DNA of 64,000 nucleotides from Ailanthus altissimus (GCA_946807835.1 OX327706.1:20201001-20265000), one strand, 5' to 3'. Shown: positions 46,254-58,329, counted from the first letter of the stretch. A program made the numbers and translations. Notes: generated by a model not told the origin, from the sequence alone.

Positions 46254-46580
46254 CCTTCTTGAGTAATAAGAAACTTGGTGGCTCGACCTTTTTTCTCAAT
46301 AAGGGAAAGGATATAAAGGCTCTACGAGATTTGAGAAAGTTAAAGTCTATATTACAGTACGCCTCTATTATTCTCTCAAAAGTATAACACAAGGCTTTAT
46401 GGACAAACCCTTTAGCCTTTTCTCTAGAAGAAGCCAATTCCTTTGCTAACAAAGCACTCATCTGTTTGTACTTGGTACCTTTTTCTTTCAAAGCATTCTC
46501 CTTTTATTCCGCCATAGATTTAGAGTCTTGTAGCTCTTTGACAGCCTTTAGGGCTTGATCTATCCTAGCCTTATACTCCT
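46254..46580 (-). pseudogene. Antisense coiled-coil ORF of the TAT-like element, interrupted
   Basis: The minus-strand reading starts at a TTTGCATTAG acceptor-like site and runs LFALEEYKARIDQALKAVKE, a stop, then MKEKGTKYKQMSALLAKELA, ASSREKAKGFVHKALCY, and NIDFNFLKSRRAF before meeting the solo LTR; it resumes at 43984 and stops by about 43935. The heptad-rich charged helix followed by a short globular tail resembles the C-terminus of antisense ORFs that some TAT-lineage elements carry upstream of their 3' LTR (putative gypsy-type transposon proteins). Function unknown. The assignment rests on position and coiled-coil character. Confidence 0.5.
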
Positions 46581-47188
46581 CTAATGCAAAAAGTAAACTT
46601 CACAAACATTGATAAACAAACAGAAAAGATTAGAAATAGGAAAAATAAAGCTCAACCACATCACAAGTAATGAATTGAAAAATTAATACTTGAGATATGT
46701 GCAGCACTAAGTAATGAAAATAAAGTTCACAAAAGATTGAAAGAAAAATATTTGTTTTCCTTTTAAAAGTGAAGTGGTTTGTTTCTCTCTCTACAAAGCA
46801 AAGATGCGAGTTTTGAAATTAAAAATGGGTATATTGTTGAGAATGAAATAGTTAAAATTGATGTGTACCAAGAAAATCTCAACTGTTTAAAATTTTTATA
46901 GGTAATTAAGTCAAAGCCATGTGTAGTTGAGGGGAATTAACAGCCACCCATTTTTTAAAATGTGGGCATGACGTGATTGATTGAAATTAACTCCTCACGT
47001 CACCAACTCTCAAACCAGTAACTATAAAATAAGTTATATGGTATATAGAGTATCCAAATTTAGTCCATTTTTTGAAATTGTAAAAGGTAGAAAAAGTTGT
47101 AAAAAAGAATGAGAATCGTCATGTGTCAACACCTTAAGAGTTTTTATTGTCCCGCACCTCCATATTAAAAACTAATGAGGTTATTATT
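46581..47188. other. Interior of the TAT-like element before its 3' LTR
   Basis: Nothing coding recognised. It may contain an intron and upstream exon of the antisense ORF. Confidence 0.35.
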
Positions 47189-48181
47189 TGGGGATAATTT
47201 TGATGACATGTAGACTAATTGAGAGGAATTAAGCGATCACCACAGCCCCCACACACTTTGTTTTATAAAGCCACTCAACTCTTAAATAAAAATAAAGTGG
47301 TCCGGACTTAGTAGAAACCTAGACTAATCAAAATTATTAATTCAAAATATGGGATATTCCATGCTAGGTCCACCTAAGAACACTTTATTAAGCCTTGCAC
47401 TTACCACGTCAGCTTACAAATAGAAATCAAAAGGTCAAAAAAGTATTTTAGTAAGATCATTTAGCTATCCATATTACTATTAAACCTTACTATTTTCTTT
47501 TGTAAAAATGCCGTAAGATTATAGTTGGTAAAGGAAGAGATAGAGAGCATAAAAAGATAGGCGTAACTTTATAGAAGACTCGATATTGGACCACAAATAG
47601 ATCTCCTTTATTATAAAAAGTACTGTAGATGTTTTCATTTATCTTAATACTTCATTAAAGATAAGATCACATGGGCAATTAACAAAAGATTAATTTTAAA
47701 ACATATGTTATGCAGCCTTATCTACAGAACAACCAGATCAACGCAGAATTGCCAGTTGGCACTAAATTTGAGGGGCATACTATGACCAATCTTCATTTTC
47801 TAGGTGGTATGTCAATACTACTCTTGAGATAATGAGTTGTAAGCTCAATTTTGCTTTGTTGTAGTTATCCTTAAACAATCCTCTCACCTCAGCTCTGATT
47901 TAAACCGTCTTTTGACTTTCATATAAAACTTAGATCATCTCAACCTTCAAAATATGTTTTAAGCTTTTCGCAAATTAACTCTACACTTATTCTTATCCTA
48001 AATAAGACCTCTATCTCTAACCTAACTGAGCCAAGTCATTTCCTCCAAACGGTTCTATACTTACCATTCTTGAGCTTTATAATATTTACCAAATTATTGT
48101 TTTCTCTCATCAAAACAAATCCTCATTCATTTATGCTCAAAAGATGATCGGTCCTTACCTTATTAAATTTATGTACAAACA
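47189..48181 (+). repeat. 3' LTR of the TAT-like element
   Basis: 993 bp; the counterpart of 28377-28511 plus 33264-34801. It lacks the ~830-bp middle segment that contains the TATATAAG box in the left copy. Ends TATGTACAAACA. Confidence 0.65.
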
Positions 48182-50196
48182 AATTATATATGCAATTCTT
48201 ACATGGTAAAAAAAAAGGCATAGTTAACGATGACTATACATCTTGATAAATGTTAATGTCTCAATTTGAAATTTAAATGCACTTTTAAATATATACTACC
48301 TTTATAGTGGGCCTAAAAAAAGGTCTAGCCCATTTAATCAAATTAAATTCAAGTCCAAACAATTTTTCCAATTGCTAATAACAAATGTTAAAATTCATGG
48401 CAATTTCACCCACTTTTATTCTATGTTTTGTTAAAATAACGGTACATTATTTGAAAAATAAACGTGTTAAAAAATTAATATTAGAATTTTTAGAGGAAAT
48501 ATAATTTTTATCTATTGTTCTTTTCGTTTGTTTGAATAATTCATTTAATTTTTTATTGATTCAACGCAACCCCTCTATTGAGTCGGGTGATCTATTTTGG
48601 TCAAAAAATTTACTTATTTCAATTTTTCTTTTATCTAAAAAATATTTTAAAAACTCATAAAGGTTCATTTATAAGGCATGGCCATAAAAAATTTGAGATC
48701 TTAATAATGTCATAGTATACTCACTTATCTAACTTGAATGATCATGTATTAAGAATTAAGTTCGTTAAAGATATAGGTCATAATTATTATAGAGAGCTCA
48801 CGTGGCAATCTTTTATATATTTTTTCAGTAGTAATTCTTAGCATTATTTCTGTCAAAAAAAAATTCTTAGTACTATACTACTATTGCATGTAAAAAAAAA
48901 AAGAAGAGAAAATTAATGTAAATGCAAGCATCAATGATATTTTTTTTAAGAGTTTGAAATCGTGACGGATCATGATGCCAAGGGCTTTGTTTTTTTTAAT
49001 TACTTGTGACTTTAGCGTTTTAACTTTTACCTATCAGTAAATGATGACACGCCCAAGCACAATGGGCTCAAACTATACAGTAAGCCGATCTACTTTTACT
49101 TGGAATCTTTCAACAGATTCCAATTCAGAGAACAGAAACAGAAACATACCACCACTAGCGTATCAACTTTTACAGTAATGGCAGGAATCTCCATGACTGA
49201 ATGTCTAAAGAGAAAAGAAACAGGTGAATGTGGATTAATAATGATGGGCTGCTGAGCCCTGTCTCACATTTGTTTGTTTGTTGTTTTTATTTTCTTCTCA
49301 TCTCATGCAAAAGCCTGCTACATATATTCAATATATCAACATTCAAGATTTCAGTTCTTTCAGAATGACCAGGCCACGATCATCAACAGTAGTAGTAGTA
49401 GTTAAAACATCTTATTATGCATGCAGCAGCCCCTAGTACCGCGTGGCCCTGTCATAATCTTTCACTGTTTTTCACCAGGCTTCAGTAGGTTCTTCCCTGC
49501 AATCTCTCTTGTCCAGATATAAGTTGGTCTCTAGTGAATTTTTTTGAACATGAAACTCAACTCTCCTCCAAAGAGTTGATTTTGTTAAGACTTGTCTTAG
49601 CTCTTATCTAATAGCTTAATCTTTTTAAATTTTTTGAATTAAGTGGTTTATGTAATATGATATAGAAGTAAAGATCTTACATTCAAACCTTTTCGTCTAT
49701 ATTTCAATTAATTCATTAATGTTTGGCCTCTTAATATTTTATTTATTCTTAAAATTGAATTCATATTTCACATTGTTAACCCTTATAACATATGCGATTA
49801 TCATTAACATTTGATGAAGATACATAAAACCATGGCCATCATGATCTAGTTTGGGATCAAATCAAGTTGAGGAGAACGATTGTCATACTAAGTGACTGTA
49901 CTAGTATTTGTTCACCTTTTCTCCGTTAACTCTTTCTACATAGAGTTCATGTAACTGAAAATGGAGCCATGATGTATTTACTTTGTTAAAGATGAGCAAA
50001 AACCCTGGCCATTAGATCTGGGTTAGGTACTTTGACACTTTGAAGTAACTAAAGCTTACAAGAATACTTGGTTCAGAAAATAAAAAAGCCTAACTCTCCA
50101 AAAAATGGTCCATAAGATTAAGTACCACACAGTTTGCTAGGAATATTAATATTAAACTGCCACAGAACTATATTTATGATTAATCAGCTGCGTGTA
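48182..50196. other. Intergenic DNA, no gene seen
   Basis: AT-rich to 48960. 49040-49510 is more GC-balanced and promoter-like (GTAGTAGTAGTAG, CACGATC) but has no attached reading frame. 49510-50200 is AT-rich. Confidence 0.4.
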
Positions 50197-50280
50197 GCTA
50201 TATATAGAGAGAGAGAGAGAGAAAAAGGGGAATCACATATTTCTTTGTGAGATTACGTTAAAAAAAAAATTTGATAAAAT
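50197..50280 (-). repeat. Possible split-off end of an older inverted copia LTR
   Basis: The sequence just left of the plus-strand copia element (GAGATTACGTTAAAAAA...GATAAAAT) aligns loosely with the reverse complement of that family's LTR end. The rest of this LTR would be 53281-54085. Contains a (GA)n run at 50205-50222. Confidence 0.4.
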
Positions 50281-51020
50281 TATTAAAAAATAGGTAATTT
50301 AATAATTTTAAATTGACAAAAATTGAAGTAAATATCAAAAGGAAGAGTTACACGAAGTCTAGAACGTGTGAGACATAAAAGGGGAAGTGAAACGGAACTC
50401 AAAGACGCGAAGAAAATATGGGAGGAGCTGCCAGGCATGAGCACCGTGGTGCCCAAAGATGAGCACTACGGCTCTAGACGGGTCAAAAGTTCGTTTTTCA
50501 TCTGAATTTCGAGTTTTAGATTTCCAAAATAAGTAGACTCTTACTCCAATAAAGAATAAGGTTAGTATGTAAGAAATACACCCTATATAAACACTTGTAA
50601 ACCATTTATTTTAGATTAAGCATTAAGAGAGACTCTAAAATATGGGAAGATCTAGGTAGACACTAAGTGCTTGTGTGTGCTAGGGTGGAACCGTCGTTTG
50701 GGTGATCATTGTTTGTGGTAGAGTAAAGGTTCACTAAACATTAGGTCCTTTTGAGGGTTCTTCAAATTGAATTTTTCTTGTAAAATTTTTAGGGAGTTAA
50801 TAAGAGAGGCTAGGATCCTTGGATCCACCATAGACGTAGACAATTGACTGAACCAAGTAAGATTGTGTTGTGCTCTTTTATATTCTGTTTTGGATTCTTA
50901 TTATTTTTTGCTTGATTAACAAATTATTCCATTGCACAATGAAGTTAAAGTTCTAGGTTAAATTTTAGATTCTTCGCTTCAACATAACCTCAAAAGGGAG
51001 AAGAGCGTCCTCCCTCAACA
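50281..51020 (+). repeat. 5' LTR of the family H copia element
   Basis: 740 bp. The first bases have decayed from TGTTGGAAAATTGG to TATTAAAAAATAGG; the end CTCAACA is intact. GC-rich block near 50425-50480. Confidence 0.9.
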
Positions 51021-51023
51021 AAC

Positions 51024-51041
51024 TGGTATCAAAGCTAAAGG
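51024..51041 (+). other. Primer-binding site
   Basis: TGGTATCAAAGCTAAAGG, three bases after the LTR, is a tRNA-iMet-type PBS with one G-to-A change. Confidence 0.88.
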
Positions 51042-51111
51042 TTCGATAATACACACTTGGGTATTTAAACCATTATTGCAATTAAGTAAGAAATAGAGAA
51101 GTTCAATAGGA

Positions 51112-52150
51112 TGAATGACTTCAATCTTTGGAGGAAGAAGGTTAGGGCTCTACTAGTGAAGGAAGAGTTAAACTCAGCTTTGGAGGAAGCTAGCTCCTCA
51201 ACTAGCGATGAGACGACAACCTCAAAGTCCGGGCAGAAAGATTGGGACATGATTCAGAAAAAGGCTCACAGCACTTTATTCCTGGCATTGAGCGACGAAG
51301 TATTAAGGGAAGTTGGTGATGAAGAAACTGCTTTGGGGCTATAGAAGAGACTCGAGGCATTGTACATGAAGAAGTCTCTTACAAATAGACTTCTTGTGAA
51401 AAAAGAAACTACATCAGTTAACAATACACAAGGGAACTTCATTGAGAGACAATATTGACGAGTTCAACAAGATCATCATAAATCTTGAGCAACTTGACAT
51501 CAAGACTGAGGATGAAGACAATGCCATTATCTTGTTAAGTTCGTTGTTAAAGAGCTATGAGAGTTTTGTGGATACGCTGCTGTATGGAAATGAGTCTTTA
51601 ACAATGAATGACGTCAAGGATCATTGAACTCAAAAGAATTGACAAAGAGATCTGAGTTCGAGAGTGAAGTAGCATTGCTTTGCACAAGAAATGAATAGCG
51701 ACCAATCAAGAAAGAGATCCAAGAAGTGTTTCCTTGTAATAAGGAATGGCACTTTATGAAGGATTTTTGAAATCAAAAGGTCAATGACGGTGAGTTGTAA
51801 TCAGTATTGAAGAAGATATCAAAGTTGTAGACACATTGGTAGCCTCAAGGGGAAATTACGCTGGCAAATGGATACTAGATTCTGGGTAAAACGTCCATAT
51901 GTGTCCCGATAGATTGATGTTTACCAACTATAAAGTCAAGAGAGATAAAGCTCTAATAGGGAATGACATGTCTTGTGAGATCATGAGAGTTGGTGACATA
52001 AGACGGAGGATGCAAGGTGAAGAAACTAGGGACTTACATGGTGTAAATCATGTTCTTAAAGTGAGGAGGAACTTGATATCCCTAGGCAAGCTCGATGAGG
52101 AAGGGTATTCGGTTAGAGCGAAAAAAAAAAACTAAGGGTAGAGAAATGAC
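51112..52150 (+). pseudogene. Decayed copia gag and protease region
   Basis: Gag reads MNDFNLWRKKVRALLVKEEL, WDMIQKKAHSTLFLALSDEV, then LEALYMKKSLTNRLLVKK and DEDNAIILLSSLLKSYESFV, with stops at 51341 and 51625. The zinc knuckle at about 51728-51768 has lost a Cys (CNKEWHFMKDF). The protease reads WILDSG with a stop where SASYHM normally follows, then MCPDRLMFTNYK and NLISLGKLDEEGYS. Pol sequence ends abruptly after this. Confidence 0.88.
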
Positions 52151-52473
52151 TTATAAGGTTTGAGGGTGAGAAGCACAATTGGGGGGGGGGCTCTGTATGC
52201 TTACTGGGATGGCCATGAGTAGCCTAACACGGGGTGTTGAGGTAATGCAGACCACTATGCGATATCCAAATCGTGCTCACCAAGGTAATGAGGGTCGAAA
52301 AGGAATGCAACGCATCCATACCCTATGTAAGGTGGACGAATGCCTTTAAAGATCAAAGTCACTAGCTCAGGGAAAGTTAAGTCTTGGTAGAGACTTAACT
52401 AGACTCAATTCTAGGTGATAGAGTATTGGTGTGGATCGAATCCCAAAGCCTTCTTATTTGGAAGATTTTGAAT

Positions 52474-52485
52474 CAAAGAAGGGTT
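52474..52485 (+). other. Polypurine tract
   Basis: CAAAGAAGGGTT directly before the 3' LTR. Confidence 0.7.
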
Positions 52486-53275
52486 TGTTGGAAAATTGGT
52501 GATTCAACAATCTTGGATGGACAAGAATTAAGATGAATATTAAAGGGAAGAGTTACAAGAAGTCTAGAACTTATAGGACACGTATGGAGAAGTCTATGGC
52601 GTGTGAGACACAAAAGGAAAAGTAAAACGGGACTCAAAGACGAGTAAGAAGTGAAGAAAAGACTGGAGGAGCTACTAGGCATGAGCACCGCGGCGCCCAA
52701 GGACGAGCGCGTAACGCCAGACGCGTTAGAAGTCCATTTTTCATCCGAATTTTGAGTTTTGGAAAGTTTTGGACTTCTAAAACAAGTAGACTCTTACTCC
52801 AACAAGGAATGAGGTTAGTAGGCACGAAATATACCCTATATAAACACTTGTAAACCCTTTATTTCAGATTAAGCATTGAGAGAGACTCTAAGAGATGAGA
52901 AGAATTAGGTAGACACTAAGTGCTTGTGTGCGCTAAGGTGGAACCGTCATTTGGGTGATCATTGTTCGTGGTAGAGTAAGGGTTCACTAAACATTAGGTC
53001 CTTTTGAGAGTTCTTCAAATTGAATTTTCCTTGTAAAATCTCTAGGGAGTTAATAAGAGAGGCTAGGATCTTTAGATCCACCGTGGACGTAGGCAATTGG
53101 CCGAGCCACGTAAGATTGTGTTGTGCTCTTTTATATTCTGCTATGGATTCTTGTTATTTTTTATTTGATTAACAGGTTATTCCGCTGCGCAAGAAAGTTA
53201 GGGTTTTAGGTTGAATCTTGGATTCTTCGCTTCAATATAACCTCGAGATGGAGTAGGGTGTTTCCTCTCTCAACA
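52486..53275 (+). repeat. 3' LTR of the family H copia element
   Basis: 790 bp, TGTTGGAAAATT to CTCTCAACA. About 50 bp longer than the 5' LTR, mainly through a local duplication around 52560-52615 (GTCTAGAAC...GTCTATGGCGTG). Its GC-rich block is at 52675-52730 (GCACCGCGGCGCCC). Confidence 0.92.
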
Positions 53276-53280
53276 AAAAT

Positions 53281-54085
53281 CAACTTTGAACCCTAATCTT
53301 TTTGTGCAGCAGTAGAATAATTAAGATATCAAGTAAAAACAACAAGTATATAAAGTAGATAATCAAGAACACAACACAATCACCTACGTGGTTCGGCTAA
53401 TTATCTATCTATAGTGAATCTAAGGATCCTAACCTCTCTTATTAACTCCGTAGAGAATTTATAAGAAAACACAATAAAGAACACTCAAAATGATCTAATA
53501 AATGGTGTACTCTTGTTCTCCTATGAACAATGAACACTCAAACAGTGATTGCACTCTAGCGCACATAAACACTTAATGTCTACCTAGTTCTTCTATCTCT
53601 TAAAGTCTCTCTTAATGCTTAATTTTCAAACTATAAAATTTACAAAGGTTTATATAGGGGTTATTTCGTACCTACTAACCTTAATCCTAATTAGAATAAG
53701 AATCCTCGTGTTTTAAGAGTCCAAAACTCAAAAATCCAGAACCAAAATGGACTTGCTTGCGTCTGGCACCTAGCATTGTGGCGTTGGTGCGAATTCGATC
53801 CAACGCTGCGGCGCTGGCTAGTCAGCGTTGTGGCGCTGTACTTACAAGTTTTCAGTGTTGTGACATTGTACTTACGGGTTTTAAGCGTCGTGACGCTACG
53901 GCCTAGACTTTCATTCCTCATCTTCTTTCGCGTTCCAAGTTCCATTTTGCTTCCCCTTCGTATCCTATACATCCTAAATTTTTTTATACTTATTTTATAT
54001 GTTTTAAAATTTTTCTGACTCTCTCATTTGATATTCTTCATGATTCTTTTTCAAAAGATAATGATTGAATCACCAAAACTTTAAT
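53281..54085 (-). repeat. Inverted, diverged family H LTR
   Basis: The reverse complement follows the LTR of the adjacent element: ACACAACACAATC(A/T)(A/C)C, GGATCCTA(A/G)CCTCTCTTATT, AACACTTAATGTCTACCTAG-like, TTTATATAGGGG, a GC-rich block at 53765-53895, and TGATTGAATCACCAAAACT near the far end. The ~50-80 bp expected at its near end are missing here and may lie at 50197-50280, which would make the element at 50281-53275 an insertion within it. Confidence 0.7.
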
Positions 54086-54702
54086 TATATATATATATAT
54101 ATATATAATACTGGGATCTGTTTTATATATGCATAAACAGAACCCTCTGCAGCAACCTATGCGATAATTTCAGTTTTGAGTGAGAATTATGGCATTGGCA
54201 GAGCATGCAAACTAGAAATAGTTGTCTTCTCGTGCAACTGAGACTTTGAAAGCGCTCTACTACTCTTGAAAGCACTTGTAAAGAATAATTTAAAATAAAT
54301 TGATGCATATTCATTGACCCCAGTTATTTACAAAGATTTAGAAGCCAATATATACAGCTCTCTAACTATTACAAAGATTATATATTAAATCTTTTTCGAA
54401 GGCTGTCAAGGGGATCCTTTTTCTTTCTAAGTTATTACTTCAAAAGATTGACTAACATGATGAGCTCATGAACCTAAGTCCTGTATTGCATATATAGGTT
54501 CCCCATGCTTATATATAAACTAATTGAACATCAGAATCTATGGCCATGTGCCTTGCCATAATTACCTAAATTTTAGTAACATAAAGCCTTGCTATTCTCT
54601 TCTTTTTCTCCACTGATCATAAGCAAATAAATTTAATCTAATCGAGTGAGTTGTAAAAATATATACCATCCTCCTCTTCTTTTTCTTCTTCTTCTCTCCC
54701 TA

Positions 54703-54747
<45 letters not shown>

Positions 54748-57430
54748 GAAATTTCTTGAATTTCTAAGAGCATTTGAAGCATTTTGCGTAGATTCACTTG
54801 ATAACACAATAAAAGGTTTTCTATTCTAAGGGCAATTATTTAAGGAAATTTTGCAGCGTGTATATCTAAAAACCATATTCAAAGAGTTCCTTATGGTCAA
54901 TTTTAACACGGGTTCAAATGTTTAAAAAAACACTTTTATTTACTCGATCAAATATCATTAGAAACAAAAACAAAATTCTTTGTAACCATTCAAAAACATT
55001 TTAAAAGGTAACACAAACATGCATATGCATATGCTAAATTTCTCTCTCTATATTCAAAGGAGTAATACGAGTCCAAAAATGTCCTTAAAAATGTGAAGCA
55101 ATAAGGTACCCGGTCTTATCCTAAAATTGAGGAATTTTGCATACAGCCACAAAGATAACTCCCACTAAAGTACTAGATAAAAGATAATGTTTGTGCAAAG
55201 TCCTTCACCAGCAACACCACATGGGTATTGGGTCAATCGTTCACATACTCCAAACACAATGTGACATTCATTATTGTATCAAGTGGCCACATATCTACAA
55301 ACTAAATCTCGTCAAGGTGAAGTTCTAAATGATACAACATATAGGGCCTATATATGAGTCTCCACAAGACGCCATTGAAATGCATGATGAAACATATCAA
55401 AAAAATCTCTAGAGAAGAAGAACGATCTTTTCCAAATATTGTGCCCCCAAACTTTTGTCGGATTTGTTTGATTAAGAGTACCAACATTTGAAGAATCAAC
55501 CTCATATTTTGCATAAGATTCTACTGGTTCAGTTTACATCTGCAATAGGTGAGTGTGCAATTTTAAATAAATAAATAGATTATACAGGGCTGAGGAGATT
55601 CTTTTGCGCAAATTAAGTACAAGGGAAATAATAATAAAAATGAGCATTATCGTTGGGATAAGTTATTAAAGGTGGAGAATGTGATAAATTCTAAGTGACT
55701 TTGTATAAATACGATTTTGTTTTGAAGTTTAGTGACGTTGGGGAGAGTGGATTGGAGCATTTGCATGTGAGGTGAAATCAGAAATGAGTATAAAAGAATT
55801 TGGATAAGAGAAAGCATCGTGGTCACAAAATGTCCACTAGAACATGAGACACTTAATTCATTATTTTGATTGGACTAATTAATTGATGATCATATAATTT
55901 TTTTTTTTCTCGAGTACTAACATGCTCGTGCATTTTCTTTTACTATATATTTCGTTCGACCCCACCCATCTCAGATATGAATTAAATTGAAGAGAACTGA
56001 TTTATGTTAATGAGAAACACTCGTTGGCATGAGAGAGAGGATTCGATTTCTCTATTAATTTTGGTTTACTTTAGATTTAAATATAATACTCCCGTATAGA
56101 CAAAAATTTTGTAAATTCCCAACTGAAAAAGATGGGAAAAGATTTGGAGACACAAAGAAATTAAAAACTGGTGATTTTGTCATCTTACTCCATTTATTAT
56201 TATAAAAGAAAAAGATGTCAACTTTGCTTTTGGCAACAAATATCAAACGTTAGTTGCTTATTATTATTAAGACTGGTAATTAACATACTTTACATTAGCG
56301 TACTGGAGAAAAAAAAATTGCAAAAGAGAAAAGGAAAGTAGAGAAGAGAAAAGTGACCAAGTTCTAACTGAAAAGCCATCACCAAGCCATGTGATACTCT
56401 CAGAATCTAACGAAAGGTCTATGTCTAAGGCCCCTTAATCTTCGATATCACGATATATCGAGTAACGTAAGTTTTACATAGCACGCATGTATATATAGAT
56501 AACGTATCACGAGAAAACAAGAGAGACAGCCCATCTTTTGCTTTTCAATTTTTTTTATTTAGTATAAATATAATAATGAGAAAGTAATTTTTCAAAGAAA
56601 AATGAGATGGATACCATTATTATCAAAGTACGCGAGGGGAATGGACATGGATGGGTCGTTTTCTTGTACACAGGGACTGTTTATCACTAAAACGAAGGTT
56701 AAAAGTAAGTAAAACTGAGTCAGTTTGTATTACACAGGGGAAACACCAAAGTTGTGTCTTGTCAGAGTTAGGCGTGCATATTTACATTGTAGTTTTGCAA
56801 GAGCAAAAAAGCAAACCCAAAAACAAAAAAAAGATAAAGTGGGTTAAATTTTTCTTTGTAGGGGCCCTTATGTCATGCATGTTGTTTGATGATGGTTCTC
56901 ATCATCTTGACATAAACCCCTCTTTTAACTTACTTTCTTGCAGGAGATAGCTGAAAAAAATTCATTGTTGGTTGTAGTAAAGGATTAATTTTTGGCTTGC
57001 AAAATAGGAGAAGATTATAAAGAGTTTGGTTTAATTTTATAGCTTTGGGTTTGTGGTAGTGGTGGGGGCGGCGGTGCTGATTCAAAGGGAAAAGGAGAGA
57101 AAGAAAGAGAGAGAGGGAACATTCTGGGGTTTGGCTTTATGTGATATAGTGTGTGTGTGAGCAGTGGTTGCTGTCAAAAGATGAGAAACAGCTCATCTTT
57201 TTGAAGGGGGTGGTCTTTTTTTTTTTTTTTTTGTGTTTCTGCTTGGCGGTTTTTGTGTTATGTGGGGGTCCTGTTTTTCATGTTTTGTCCTCCAGAGATT
57301 AGACTGTAATGCTAAAGCTTATGCTTTGAACAAGAATATTTGTGATACGAGATATCTGATTCTTTGTACTTGTACAAAGCGATCGCGATAAAGAGAAGGG
57401 CGCTAGCTTAGTTTCTAAGACCATTTCAAG
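54086..57430. other. Intergenic DNA and upstream region of the NPY-like gene
   Basis: Microsatellites (TA)n at 54088-54107 and 54708-54745. A 70-codon minus-strand frame at 55302-55514 has no recognisable domain. From about 57050 the composition becomes more GC-balanced, with a GAAAGAGAGAGAGG run, a GTGTGTGTG run and a T16 run (57216-57231); this is probably promoter and the start of the transcript. Confidence 0.45.
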
Positions 57431-57982
57431 GTATGCTAGCTTAAATATTCTTACAGTGTGTTGGTATTTTATTTTTTATCTTCAAATTTTTTATGGGATT
57501 GTTTGTTTTTTGAATTCGTTATCTGGGTCTCATCTTTGCTTGCCATTCTTTCATTTTAGGAGGGTTTTGGTTAATATAGTTAATTTTGGTCTTTGTTTTT
57601 GTATTTATGGTTTGATTATTCTATCTGTGCACGAGTTTGCTGATTTTTCTGATGCGAGACCATTTTCTGTTTTTAAGTTTGTTCAGTATCTTACATGTGG
57701 GGTAAAATGGCACAGGATGGTTTTTTTGGGTTGTGTTTTCTAGCTGAGCATTAGTTCTAGCTTGTTGGCTGATTTTTTAGTGCTTTTATTTGGTAAGAAC
57801 AGGAGATGTTCGTTTTATTGAATTCATTTCTGTGTCACAGTCCATAAATCTTATCAATATTTTCACCACTTTGTTGGTGTTGATGTTCACTTGTGTAACC
57901 ATTCTTTCTGAAATCTTCAAAATTGATGCCATTTTGGTAGTGTCTTCAACTCATATTGAGATATGCTGTTCTTTGTTTGCAG
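57431..57982 (+). other. Probable 5'-UTR intron of the NPY-like gene
   Basis: AAG|GTATGCTAGC at 57431 and TTCTTTGTTTGCAG| at 57982 are good plant donor and acceptor sites bounding a T-rich 552-bp segment. 5'-leader introns are common in plant regulatory genes. Inferred from sequence only. Confidence 0.45.
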
Positions 57983-58327
57983 GTGTTGTAGCTTCAAAGG
58001 TGAATTTTTATTGTTAGAGGAATGTATCTGAGTTTTGGGTTTTGAGACTTTGTGGACCAGAAAAAGGTCTTGGTGGTGTGTGATTCTTTTAAAAAAACAA
58101 AACAAAGAATAGAATAGATAAACAAATATGTTAAGGGCGGTGGTGTCAGTTTTGAGCAAGTGGGGGTGTCTCAGGTCTTGAGAATTTATATATGTTTTGA
58201 GTCTCTTTAGGTGTTGTCTCCTTAGCTTGAACCTTTTTGTCCGGGGTCCTTGGCTTCTGTAACCAATTGAGGAAGCAACCATTTCTCTGAGTGTCTTCAC
58301 GTTCAAGTGAACATTTTGTTGAAAAAT

Positions 58328-58329
<2 letters not shown>

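Larger units (their letters stand above)
28377..48181 (+). mobile_element. Decayed TAT-like Ty3/gypsy element forming the outer layer of a nest
   Basis: Inferred from two related LTRs: a left copy in pieces (28377-28511 and 33264-34801) and a right copy (47189-48181). After the left copy lies TGGCATCGTCTGTAGG, a worn form of the TGGCGCCGTCTGTGGG primer site of TAT-type elements. The interior holds no readable pol, but has ~30-bp tandem repeats and an antisense coiled-coil ORF near the 3' LTR, both known from the TAT lineage. Later insertions occupy most of the span. The flanks TATAT and AATTA do not match, so the exact ends are uncertain. Confidence 0.6.
50281..53275 (+). mobile_element. Ty1/copia element, internally deleted (family H)
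   Basis: A 2995-bp plus-strand element with LTRs of 740 and 790 bp, a PBS, gag, protease-region remnant and PPT, flanked by a perfect TSD AAAAT (50276-50280 and 53276-53280). Integrase, RT and RNase H are missing. Both LTRs have CCTATATAAACACTTG TATA boxes (near 50582 and 52836) and GC-rich upstream blocks. Non-autonomous. Confidence 0.93.

Noticed and set aside
55302..55514. 70-codon minus-strand frame
   Set aside because: No recognisable family, and an alternative frame on the same strand is equally open; not reported as a gene.
57456..58017. Hydrophobic plus-strand open frames upstream of the NPY-like gene
   Set aside because: Fall in the T-rich segment best explained as a leader intron; Phe/Leu/Val-rich translation is expected from T-rich DNA.
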